Assembly (NCBI GenBank): GCA_964470345.1
Contig: CAYYBE010000011.1
Span: forward strand, 1-27,430
Direction of reading: 5' to 3'
Source: CAYYBE01 sp964470345
GTDB lineage: Bacteria > Babelota > Babeliae > Babelales > Babelaceae
DNA length: 27,430 nucleotides
Shown here: positions 1 to 6,323 of the stretch, piece by piece
How the letters are laid out: each line of letters begins with the position of its first letter
Position numbering within the stretch: position 1 is the first letter of the stretch
Translations under genes and position numbers: made by a program
Notes under the pieces: model-generated
What the model was told of the DNA's origin: nothing
Databases searched by the model: none
The model's input: the letters and a program-made list of their open reading frames with translations, nothing else

Positions 1-55
1 GAGCGTCCGCCTGTCACGCGGAAGGTCGCGAGTTCGAGTCTCGTCAGCCCCGCCA
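1..55 (+). tRNA. tRNA-Asp (GTC), 5' part cut off by window edge
   Basis: The visible part holds a 5-bp anticodon stem (TCCGC/GCGGA) around loop CTGTCAC with anticodon GTC, a short variable loop, a T arm with loop TTCGAGT, the 3' acceptor strand CAGCCCC, discriminator G and an encoded CCA. The acceptor 5' strand, D arm and part of the 5' side lie outside the window. The GTC anticodon and G discriminator (G73) fit tRNA-Asp. The terminal GCCA is the partner expected for the UGGC of the T-box upstream of aspS. The last bases (50-55) are also the first bases of a 31-nt repeat that recurs at 6240. Confidence 0.93.
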
Positions 56-80
56 TACTCCGCTAAAGCTACGTATGGCA
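50..80. repeat. 31-nt exact repeat, copy 1, overlapping the tRNA-Asp 3' end
   Basis: Positions 50-80 are identical to 6240-6270. With a one-base indel, similarity continues for about six more bases (GGCCAT). The unit contains a 7-bp inverted repeat GCCATAC/GTATGGC around a 14-nt loop. CATACTCCGC (54-63) recurs inverted as GCGGAGTATG at 138-147, so the whole 54-147 interval is bounded by inverted sequences. It belongs to a family of palindromic intergenic sequences near GIY-YIG genes or fragments in this window. Confidence 0.85.
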
Positions 81-156
81 GGCCATAGATGCAGGAAATC
101 CAAATAAGTGAATAAAAGGAAGTAGTCGGTGAAGGTTGCGGAGTATGCCCTTCGTA

Positions 157-183
157 GTCTGCCGAGCGGTAGCCCGGACAGAC
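157..183. repeat. palindromic repeat hairpin upstream of the GIY-YIG gene
   Basis: GTCTGCCG (157-164) pairs with CGG-A-CAGAC (175-183), with one bulged A. It lies 64 bases before the GIY-YIG start codon, in a GC-rich stretch unlike the surrounding AT-rich sequence. A related GTCCG...CGGAC hairpin occurs at 4823-4853, also just upstream of a GIY-YIG fragment. Confidence 0.55.
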
Positions 184-247
184 GTAGTAGGGCGGCGGGC
201 CAGCAAACTGACATGAGTTATCCTTACAAACTTCTTGGAATTTCCGC

Positions 248-490
248 ATGTTTTATGTCTACCTCCTAAAATCCATCTCTAATCCTTCAAAAACATACGT
301 TGGTTTCACAACTGACCTCAAAGAGCGTCTGTATCACCATAATACTGGCGGTTCGGAGTTTACCTCTGACTTTCGCCCCTGGAGATTGGTCACGTATGTT
401 GGTTTTGATGAAGAGAAAAAGGCTATCGAGTTTGAAAAGTACTTGAAGGTTGGTTCAGGATACGCTTTCGCGAAGCGGCATTTGTGGTAG
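248..490 (+). CDS. GIY-YIG domain endonuclease-like protein
   Basis: An 80-residue single-domain protein of the small UPF0213/YhbQ-like GIY-YIG group. Visible are the first strand YVYLLKS (residues 3-9, the GIY position), YVGFT (residues 17-21, the YIG position), the conserved Arg of the following helix in DLKERL (23-28), and a Glu near residue 63 in FEKYLK that fits the metal-binding Glu. The tail GYAFAKRHLW resembles C-terminal tails found as isolated relics at 6939 and 8228. In this family the domain cleaves DNA by a metal-dependent one-step mechanism, but the cellular role of the tiny versions is poorly defined. It is preceded by palindromic repeats and has no strong ribosome-binding site. 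I infer it is part of a dispersed repeat-associated unit. Confidence 0.88.
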   Translation: MFYVYLLKSISNPSKTYVGFTTDLKERLYHHNTGGSEFTSDFRPWRLVTYVGFDEEKKAIEFEKYLKVGSGYAFAKRHLW

Positions 491-513
491 CAATAAATTT
501 TGGCCTCGAGGCT

Positions 514-543
514 TTGACGGTATGTTGTTTTTCTCTCTAATTT
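514..543 (+). promoter_or_regulatory. candidate sigma70-type promoter for the gene at 582
   Basis: TTGACG (514-519) and TAATTT (538-543) are separated by 18 bases, about 40 bases upstream of the start codon. A 10-bp perfect palindrome GCCTCGAGGC lies immediately upstream at 503-512. Consensus matching only. Confidence 0.4.
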
Positions 544-581
544 AACCAATTTCCTAATGAGTTTGAGGTGAATGAATTTCG

Positions 582-1661
582 ATGAAGACGCAAATGAATA
601 GAAAAAAAATATTTAATAGCTCCTTAGATTTAGTTGCTAATTTGCAGAACAAAGCTCTTGCTTATCCACTTATTGCAAAATTATATATCCCACTTATTGA
701 AGCTCATGCAAAAGAACATCCTATCTTTGCTGATTTTGATGATTGGTTAATGATCCAGTATTTTTATCGCCTGTATTGTTCAACTGATGAACAATTAGGA
801 GCAGGTTGTCATGCATATCTTCAAAAAACAGAAGATGACTTGTCACAAATCCGGAAAATTTTAGGAGAAGTAGAATACGACAAATTGTGCCAGGATTTTT
901 TGAATTTTGCATCGCATCCAACGATTGATGGTGTTCATAATAAAATTTTAGATTTTTATGGTGAACTAAAAGGAATGCTGTATTTTGCGGGGTTAGGACA
1001 TGCGATTGCAAGAATTTCGCGAATAGACGGTAAAAAGACGCCCGATTTTATAGCAACAAGAAATGATGATCACTGTGTGGTAGAATGCAAATTTATTCAC
1101 GTTTCCTGCCCATTTAGGACATTTACCAATAGATATCTTAGGCTATTGTGGGACGTCCCTGAATTAACAAAACCCAGAAACATCAAGACTTGGGATGAGT
1201 TCACTTTTCCTGTCCACCCAACGGATTTAAGTCAAAAAAATATCGATAACATCAAAAGTTTTATTCATGAAATTGTTGAAAACGCGCTCTCGCTTCATGA
1301 GATGGAAACGGAGGTAAAATCCAAAGTTAAAATTCGATATGAACGAAAAGAAGCTATTGCAGAAGCTGTGGCTATTGATAATCAAGTAGCTCTTTTAGGG
1401 GGACAGTTACGAGTCTTCTTTGATGATTATGTTGCCAGAAGAATAGAGCAAGCCAAAAAACAATTACACAATTCTGATCAAGAAAATCAAAAACAGTGCG
1501 TCTATATTTTTCTTGAGCTCGATCAAGAATATAATATGCCATTTGGTGAAATGGATGTATTTAAAGTTCAAATCATAGAAGATTTTCTGAAGAAGAATAA
1601 ACTTGATGTTGATATAATAATTGAGACATGGCCTCCTCTACCATTCAAATATGAGAGCTAA
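582..1661 (+). CDS. PD-(D/E)XK nuclease-fold-like protein of unknown function
   Basis: A 359-residue protein I cannot assign to a named family. The middle contains an arrangement typical of PD-(D/E)XK nucleases: a helix with Glu128 (GELKGMLYFAGLG), then TPDF (Pro154-Asp155), then VECKF (Glu168-x-Lys170) on consecutive predicted strands. The N-terminal 110 residues are helical. The C-terminal third is charged and helical and ends WPPLPFKYES. The start at 582 is supported by GAGGTG at 565-570, and a TTGACG/TAATTT promoter lies upstream. The gene is visibly more AT-rich than the housekeeping genes and stands alone, with no methyltransferase, helicase or toxin-antitoxin partner beside it. It could be an orphan restriction or defence nuclease or a DNA-repair protein. 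The nuclease fold is an inference from the motif pattern. Confidence 0.7.
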   Translation: MKTQMNRKKIFNSSLDLVANLQNKALAYPLIAKLYIPLIEAHAKEHPIFADFDDWLMIQYFYRLYCSTDEQLGAGCHAYLQKTEDDLSQIRKILGEVEYDKLCQDFLNFASHPTIDGVHNKILDFYGELKGMLYFAGLGHAIARISRIDGKKTPDFIATRNDDHCVVECKFIHVSCPFRTFTNRYLRLLWDVPELTKPRNIKTWDEFTFPVHPTDLSQKNIDNIKSFIHEIVENALSLHEMETEVKSKVKIRYERKEAIAEAVAIDNQVALLGGQLRVFFDDYVARRIEQAKKQLHNSDQENQKQCVYIFLELDQEYNMPFGEMDVFKVQIIEDFLKKNKLDVDIIIETWPPLPFKYES

Positions 1662-1688
1662 GAGGGAACTTATAAATCAGCAATATTT

Positions 1689-1778
1689 TTGATTTGCACG
1701 CTTCTCGGAATCACGTTTATGGTTGCTGGATGTGCGAAGTGTTTACCGCGAGTTTTTGTCCCATCGGTGCAACAATAA
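1689..1778 (+). pseudogene. possible truncated lipoprotein relic or very small lipoprotein
   Basis: Downstream of the nuclease-like gene, and in its reading frame after the stop, an open stretch reads a hydrophobic helix ending in VAGC, a good lipobox, followed by about 15 residues and TAA at 1776-1778. No ATG with a ribosome-binding site precedes it, and a TTG at 1689 is the only candidate start. It could be the 5' remnant of a lipoprotein gene or a short lipoprotein. The frame is open but expression is doubtful. Confidence 0.25.
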
Positions 1779-1826
1779 CAGAATGATTTTTATATATCTC
1801 CTAAGTTGCCATGTTATCAAAATCAC

Positions 1827-1846
1827 CTAACAGCCTATGGTGTTAG
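1827..1846 (-). terminator. weak hairpin at the 3' end of aspS
   Basis: CTAACA (1827-1832) pairs with TGTTAG (1841-1846) around an 8-nt loop that includes the aspS stop codon. Read on the minus strand it is followed four bases later by TTTT. The stem is only 6 bp and overlaps the coding end, so its role as a terminator is uncertain. Confidence 0.3.
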
Positions 1847-3181
1847 TCGATTCATATCCCGTGGAAAGAGTGTTGCCTCTTTCACGTTATTCAGCCCAAT
1901 GATCTTTTGCGTTAATCGTTCGAGCCCAAGTCCAAAGCCGCCGTGGGGTGGCAGACCATACTTGAACGCTTGCAGATAATAAGCATAGCCAGGATCATCA
2001 GGATTGCCGCCAATAGCACGCAGCTGTTCTATGAGCTTGGGATAGCGATGTTCACGCTGGCTGCCGGTAATAATCTCGACGCCCCGAAAGAGCAAGTCGA
2101 ACCGGTCGGTTACTTCCGGGTTGGCGTCATTGCGATAGTGATAGAACTTCATATCGCTTGCGGGAAAGTCGGTGATAAAGACAGCCTCACAGCCCCATTT
2201 TTCTGCTGCGTATTCACAGATCCAACGTTCCTCAAAGGGCGAAGGGTCTTTCTCTTTGCGAAAGTCTTGTCCCGTTTGTGCAAAGCACAACTCATGAAGC
2301 TCTTTGAGCGGAATGCGGGGGAATTGCCGTTGAAGCTGTGGACGAGTTGCTTTGAGCGCAGCTAATTCTTTTTCATAGTTTCCCCAAACGTCAGTGCATA
2401 CCGACACGAGCATGTGGTTAATGAGCGCCATGAGATCTTCAACGCCAGTGATAAATCCCATTTCAACGTCGACGGTGATGAACTCGGTAAGATGGCGTGT
2501 GGTCATGCTCGGCTCAGCGCGGTAGGTTGCGCCAAACTCGAAGACACGCTCTAAGCTTCCGACCAGGATTTGTTTATAAAACTGTGCTGATTGTGCGAGT
2601 GTTGCTTGCTTACCAAAGTAGTTGAGCTTAAAGACTTCTGCGCCGCCTTCAGTCGATCCAGCAAGGATTTTTGGACTATGGAATTCAGTAAAGTCTTGGC
2701 TTACTAAAAAATTTCTAAGTGCGTTGCCGACGCCAGCCTGGATTTTCAAAATCCCCTGCTCGGTTGGGTTACGCATGTTGATAATGCGGTTTTCAAAAAG
2801 GGTAGAGAGGTTTTCAGGGTTGTGGTCGATTGGTTTGTCGATCTCAATGGGGCTGACTTCAGTAACGGGAACGGTAACCGTAATCTGCGGCTGGTGAATT
2901 TCGACTCCCTGGGGTGCACGGGGTTCAGGTACCGCTGTGCCGCGAACTTCTAGAATAGATCCCTGGTAAAGACCCTTCAGCTTGTCAGCTTCTTCTGGTG
3001 ATTCGACAACGATTTGGACAAGCCCGTGGCGATCGCGAAGCACTAAAAAGGTAAGATTACCAAGGAGCCGCTTTTTGTGTAACCAGCCAGCGGCCGTAAT
3101 TGATTGATTCAGGTGATGGGCGAGTTGAGAGGACAAAACTCGTTGGGGCATGAATTCTGGTGAAGGGATTTTTTCTGACAT
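1835..3181 (-). CDS. aspS: aspartyl-tRNA synthetase, archaeal-type, probably non-discriminating
   Basis: A 448-residue class IIb synthetase that charges tRNA-Asp. An N-terminal OB-fold anticodon-binding domain covers about residues 15-120 (AAGWLHKKR, FLVLRDRHGLVQIVV). The catalytic domain follows, with STEGGAEVF near residue 175, the LAQSAQFYKQ segment, motif 2 around FEFGATYRAE, and motif 3 GGFGLGLERL near the C-terminus. The length of about 440 and the absence of the large insertion of standard bacterial AspRS place it in the archaeal-type group. His35 in GWLH and the proline-rich loop at 85-90 resemble positions reported to mark non-discriminating enzymes, which also make Asp-tRNA-Asn for GatCAB. 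That assignment is inference. The start is supported by GGAGG four bases upstream. A T-box leader precedes the gene. Confidence 0.93.
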   Translation of the reverse strand: MSEKIPSPEFMPQRVLSSQLAHHLNQSITAAGWLHKKRLLGNLTFLVLRDRHGLVQIVVESPEEADKLKGLYQGSILEVRGTAVPEPRAPQGVEIHQPQITVTVPVTEVSPIEIDKPIDHNPENLSTLFENRIINMRNPTEQGILKIQAGVGNALRNFLVSQDFTEFHSPKILAGSTEGGAEVFKLNYFGKQATLAQSAQFYKQILVGSLERVFEFGATYRAEPSMTTRHLTEFITVDVEMGFITGVEDLMALINHMLVSVCTDVWGNYEKELAALKATRPQLQRQFPRIPLKELHELCFAQTGQDFRKEKDPSPFEERWICEYAAEKWGCEAVFITDFPASDMKFYHYRNDANPEVTDRFDLLFRGVEIITGSQREHRYPKLIEQLRAIGGNPDDPGYAYYLQAFKYGLPPHGGFGLGLERLTQKIIGLNNVKEATLFPRDMNRLTP

Positions 3182-3420
3182 ATGGCCTCCGTGCTTACGT
3201 GATACAAACTACTACTTATCACGTAAGGGCGAATAACTATTCGCGGTGCCACCTTACTTTGTTCGGCTCTTGCGAGCCTGACCTTGTTGACCACGTCTTT
3301 AGGTTACAGGTATGGTCCTCCGCGCTTACGGGCGAATCCCGAGGGGTTCTACTACTCGTATTTGAGGTTCTTCCCCTGGCTCAGTTGTGTCAGCAACTTC
3401 AATGCCATTAAACTCAAAGT
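3182..3420 (-). ncRNA. T-box riboswitch leader of aspS
   Basis: On the minus strand, just upstream of aspS, the sequence AAGGTGGCACCGCGAA matches the T-box core. The antiterminator-like fold is clear: GTAAGG (3252-3257) pairs with CCTTAC (3223-3228), the bulge carries UGGCACC, and GCGAAT/ATTCGC forms the upper helix (3229-3244). The UGGC at 3248-3251 is complementary to the GCCA end of tRNA-Asp. A GGCTC-GCAA-GAGCC hairpin (3265-3278) sits where Stem III belongs. An 11-bp hairpin (3194-3204 with 3217-3227) uses part of the same CCTTAC strand, so the two folds are mutually exclusive. It is followed by the Shine-Dalgarno GGAGG rather than a U-run, which favours control of translation. I could not resolve Stem I or the specifier codon. 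This element accounts for most of the 465-nt gene-free stretch 3182-3647. Confidence 0.85.
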
Positions 3421-3647
3421 ATCAAAAGAGTGGAGCATGGTCAAACGTATGAACGCTTCCGTTTTTCGCGTTAAGTACCTTCATAACCCTTTAGATTTAT
3501 ACTATCTATTGGAAACTACAGAAGTAACAAAAGCGAACGTGAGCTTGGAATGCCGTTTAGATTTTTCTTGCTTTGTCTTGGAATGAAACATTAGATTATT
3601 ACAGAGGCTTCTCTAAAGTTAGGCCACTAGCTGAAAAGGATAATTTT

Positions 3648-3818
3648 ATGTTTTATATGCAATATGAGCACTATTTTGTTGGCTGGGGAGCGCTGGGTTT
3701 TCTTAACGCTGCTATAGCACAACTACAAGGCCGCCAAGCCCTTCTATGGTTTTTTATATCCTTACTTCTTGGGCCAGTCGCAACGTTTCTTCTTGTGATC
3801 ACGTACAAAAAAGCATAA
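3648..3818 (+). CDS. small membrane protein, two transmembrane helices
   Basis: A 56-residue protein. I chose the ATG at 3648 rather than any upstream start because AAAGGA (3635-3640) lies seven bases before it. The sequence shows a weakly hydrophobic first half (YFVGWGALGFLNAAIA), a short loop QGRQ, and a strong second helix ALLWFFISLLLGPVATFLLVI ending in a basic tail YKKA. The GR-x-x-LLW...GP arrangement recalls many short bacterial membrane proteins of unknown function. It is monocistronic, and the downstream sequence turns into the oxidoreductase N-terminal relic at 3832. Function unknown. Confidence 0.6.
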   Translation: MFYMQYEHYFVGWGALGFLNAAIAQLQGRQALLWFFISLLLGPVATFLLVITYKKA

Positions 3819-3831
3819 CTCGTCAACAAAT

Positions 3832-3933
3832 AAAAAAATAATTTTTCCTCAAGATGAGAATTCCTTGCAGCTTGTCCGGCCAAGTTCACTAGAGCCTTGT
3901 GCGTGGCGAGTTCTCCTGTCCTGCTTCGCTTAA
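3832..3933 (+). pseudogene. relic of the oxidoreductase N-terminus (copy of 8375-8403)
   Basis: Positions 3832-3860 match 8375-8403 with two mismatches, including 20 identical bases (3841-3860). In frame this gives KKIIFPQDEN, against KKTIFPQDEN at the start of the FAD oxidoreductase at 8372. After about ten codons homology fades and the frame runs to TAA at 3931. There is no start codon. The junction falls into sequence containing TGTCCGGCC, similar to the palindromic repeat family. Confidence 0.6.
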
Positions 3934-3989
3934 CCAAGCTGTTTTCCATTGAAACTTAAAAATCTCATATAGTGGTCCAGGCCCCCCAC

Positions 3990-4017
3990 TTGCAAAATTA
4001 TTAAAATAATTTATATT
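3990..4017 (+). promoter_or_regulatory. candidate promoter for the EndoU-like lipoprotein gene
   Basis: TTGCAA (3990-3995) and TATATT (4012-4017) are separated by 16 bases, in a very AT-rich stretch about 58 bases before the start codon at 4075. Consensus matching only. Confidence 0.35.
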
Positions 4018-4074
4018 AGAAAATGATTGCCGTTTTTAATCTAACTAACAATAACTTCAAAAAAGGAAACTGCG

Positions 4075-4710
4075 ATGAAAATATTTCCAAAGCTTCTCGT
4101 CACTATATGTGCAACTTTTACTCTTGGCTGTTTAGCCGGAGGTAGCACTTCTAAAGAGTCTGTTTCTAAAGAGAATGATGCTGAAGAACGAAAAGAGACA
4201 AAGACAGCCACAGCATATTTAGAAAAGCTGAAGGGTCTGTATGGCGATGATGTAAGGTTGCAATGCTCTCTTCGATCGGATGACCCTCGGGGAACTATTA
4301 TTGAAGTTTCTGCAAGTGAAATTCAAGCATTGAAGAAACAATTTGATGATAGGTTGATAACGCCTGCTCACTGGGGTAGTCAGAAATTTGTTCGTTTTCC
4401 TTATAAGCATATTTTTAATGCATCTAATAAAAAACGTGGTCACGTAGGTCATTATGATCCTCAAGGTACATTCTCACCAGCTCAAAAGGCCGCAAGCACT
4501 TCGTTTCCTTCTGATTGGTCAAAAACTAAGATCATGTCTAAAATCATGGAAGCGTACGCAAATTGGTTTAAGCGATATTACGATGACCAAGTTAAAAACT
4601 GGGTTGTTCTCGGTCAGACCTCAGAAGGTATAAAGATAAAAATCAGATTTGAAACTGATCGTAAAGGTTATCCGACCGGTAAAGTAAAGACGGCTTATCC
4701 CGTTTCATAA
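4075..4710 (+). CDS. exported EndoU-like ribonuclease domain protein (paralogue 1)
   Basis: A 211-residue protein. Residues 1-19 form a signal peptide ending in TLGC, a lipobox-like site, so it is probably a lipoprotein at Cys19. A polar linker follows to about residue 80. The C-terminal 130 residues resemble bacterial EndoU nucleases: YKHIFNAS with His112, RGHVGHYD with His123/His126, FPSDWSKTKIM, a basic strand GIKIKIRF with Lys187/Lys189, and the family-typical end VKTAYPV with Thr206 and Tyr208. Two histidines, a lysine and Thr/Ser-x-Tyr are the expected catalytic set. The domain is paralogous to that at 19705-20439. AAAAGG lies about 10 bases before the ATG, and a strong terminator follows. 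No adjacent immunity gene is recognisable. The EndoU assignment is from motif recall. Confidence 0.75.
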   Translation: MKIFPKLLVTICATFTLGCLAGGSTSKESVSKENDAEERKETKTATAYLEKLKGLYGDDVRLQCSLRSDDPRGTIIEVSASEIQALKKQFDDRLITPAHWGSQKFVRFPYKHIFNASNKKRGHVGHYDPQGTFSPAQKAASTSFPSDWSKTKIMSKIMEAYANWFKRYYDDQVKNWVVLGQTSEGIKIKIRFETDRKGYPTGKVKTAYPVS

Positions 4711-4728
4711 AAATCATAAAGTTTATAT

Positions 4729-4772
4729 AGTGCCTAATTCTGCGAGTGTAGCAGGGTTGGGCACTTTTTGTT
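4729..4772 (+). terminator. Rho-independent terminator of the EndoU-like gene
   Basis: AGTGCCTAA (4729-4737) pairs with TTGGGCACT (4757-4765) including one G-U pair. An inner CTGC/GCAG helix sits within the loop, and TTTTTGTT follows directly. Confidence 0.85.
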
Positions 4773-4822
4773 GTCTTGCACACTACGACGGGCACGGTCA
4801 TCTTCAATCGCTCATCGAAGTA

Positions 4823-4853
4823 GTCCGGCATAGCCTGGTGAGTGACGACGGAC
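4823..4853. repeat. palindromic repeat, GTCCG...CGGAC, upstream of a GIY-YIG fragment
   Basis: GTCCG (4823-4827) and CGGAC (4849-4853) form a stem. The element shares GTCCGGC(A/G)TA(A/G)CC and GTGACGACGG with 6914-6938, and a weaker match with 8210-8227. Like the hairpin at 157-183, it precedes GIY-YIG coding sequence, here by about 67 bases. Confidence 0.6.
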
Positions 4854-4919
4854 AATGCCCTTCCTAAAGCAAACCCATTTGTTGCTCTTTAGTATCACGT
4901 TTTACCAATCGCCATTGCC

Positions 4920-5024
4920 ATGTATTATGTTTATCTCATCAGATCAATACCATATCCAGAAATCACCTATGCCGGTTATTCAGAAGATCTGAAAGAACGG
5001 CTCAAAACGCATAATTCCGATTAA
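4920..5024 (+). pseudogene. N-terminal fragment of a GIY-YIG gene
   Basis: ATG at 4920 opens 34 codons that align with the first half of the intact protein at 248: YYVYLIRS (GIY position), ITYAGYSEDLKERL (YIG position and catalytic-helix Arg), then a stop shortly after KTHNSD. The C-terminal half, with the Glu and the FAKR tail, is absent downstream. This and the matching tail fragments at 6939 and 8228 show repeated decay of the same unit. The rest of the 4773-5284 gap contains no other gene I can support. It has a 10-bp palindrome GTAAATTTAC around 5176. Confidence 0.8.
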
Positions 5025-5284
5025 TGCAAGCATCCAATTTGACGTTTTTTTTCTTACTTTTCCTCAAAAAAGGCTTAGAAGGCAAAAGGCCCTTATTCAG
5101 GGAGAGCATACCTTGAAAATTAGGGGTATTTTACGATACGCTGGTATAGGGTATGGGGGAAATGGTTAATGTCGTTGTAAATTTACGATGGTAGCCTACT
5201 ACGCTAAAAGTTAATGCTAAACAATATCTAGTAATTCTCCGTGCCCTGGTATCTTGCCAGAATATTTTTGGAAAGGAGAACTTG

Positions 5285-6160
5285 ATGAAAGTAACTTTTA
5301 AACGAGCATTGTTAGTCGCTGTGCTCGCGTGCATAGGCTGTGACAGTTTTGCTTCTCAGGCATCAGAAGAAACTGAGTCTAAGCAGAAGAAAGCTGATCT
5401 GAATAAAAAAGATGAAGCTCTTTTAGATAGTGCAAAGCGTAATGACCTTGAAATGGTAAAAAAAACCATCGAGGCAGGTGCCAATGTGAACGCGTCAAAA
5501 GCCCTTGAGGCTGGTATGGTATCTGACAAAGAAAAAACAGCAACTATAATTAAGTTCTCAGATGAATCACAAAAACTTCGTTCGTCTTTAATTGATAAAT
5601 ATAAACCAAATAGTGAAAACTCGAGGCCCCTGGTACGTCACGATGAAACGGGTAAATTGTGTTCGGTCGTATCAACAAACAGTTTAATTTATGATTTTGA
5701 ATCTATTATTGCCTGTATGGTAACCGGTTTTAAAGATGTTTTTTGGTCTATAGGAGAACTCAAAGACCTTGAAGATTTTAAGCAGTCATCTACAGCTATG
5801 AAAAAATTAATAAAGGAATATGGAATATCTGCCTTTCTTTTATCAGATCCTGAACTCAATCCTGACGGCATATTACTATTTACGCAAGCAGGAAAAAAGA
5901 ACGCAATGCTCTTATTAAAAGCCCAAAATGATTACCAAGCGCTTGATGAGCTTGGGGACAATCATTACATAATCGGTTACCTATTAGGCTATTTAGAAAA
6001 AGATATAAAGGCTTTCTATTGTGACCCTGGTATGAAAAAACTTGATGCATTTGAGCAAGACAAAAAACAAGCACTCGCTTGGATAACCAAAGAAGCACCA
6101 ACCATTGAAGAGTGGGTTGCAACTCAAATACAACAAAAAATATTTACCCCGTTAAATTAA
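5285..6160 (+). CDS. ankyrin-repeat-containing lipoprotein
   Basis: A 291-residue protein. I chose the ATG at 5285, preceded by AAGGAG (5273-5278), over the TTG just upstream. The signal peptide ends ACIGC around residue 19, a lipobox-like site. After a charged linker, residues 40-70 read LLDSAKRNDLEMVKKTIEAGANVNA, one recognisable ankyrin repeat. No second repeat is clear, so the solenoid is short or eroded. The remaining 200 residues are not recognised. They are mostly helical and end in ATQIQQKIFTPLN. Ankyrin proteins exported by intracellular bacteria often contact host proteins, but that role here is inference. Confidence 0.72.
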   Translation: MKVTFKRALLVAVLACIGCDSFASQASEETESKQKKADLNKKDEALLDSAKRNDLEMVKKTIEAGANVNASKALEAGMVSDKEKTATIIKFSDESQKLRSSLIDKYKPNSENSRPLVRHDETGKLCSVVSTNSLIYDFESIIACMVTGFKDVFWSIGELKDLEDFKQSSTAMKKLIKEYGISAFLLSDPELNPDGILLFTQAGKKNAMLLLKAQNDYQALDELGDNHYIIGYLLGYLEKDIKAFYCDPGMKKLDAFEQDKKQALAWITKEAPTIEEWVATQIQQKIFTPLN

Positions 6161-6239
6161 TGTATTCTTGGCAGTTCCTGAAAACAGATTTCTCCCTAAG
6201 CGTACTCCACCTAAAAGTTCGTAGTGAGCACAGTGTCTG

Positions 6240-6270
6240 CCGCCATACTCCGCTAAAGCTACGTATGGCA
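6240..6270. repeat. 31-nt exact repeat, copy 2
   Basis: Identical to 50-80. Here the flanking bases extend the stem: GCCGCCATAC before and GTATGGC-A-CGGC after pair with one bulge, giving a longer hairpin than copy 1. It is intergenic, upstream of the lipoprotein at 6324, and is not next to a tRNA. Confidence 0.85.
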
Positions 6271-6323
6271 CGGCCATCTTTGGTCCCTATGAAGAATCTC
6301 TTTTTTTACCGAAATCGACATAT

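Noticed and set aside
1943..2365. 140-codon open frame opposite aspS
   Set aside because: Antisense to a fully conserved synthetase; no ribosome-binding site or family resemblance.
3284..3586. 100-codon open frame on the plus strand across the aspS leader
   Set aside because: It lies antisense over the T-box elements, its composition reads like untranslated RNA, and there is no ribosome-binding site or recognisable domain.
50..6270. CRISPR-like repeat
   Set aside because: Only two distant copies, no regular spacers and no cas genes; it belongs to dispersed palindromic repeats.
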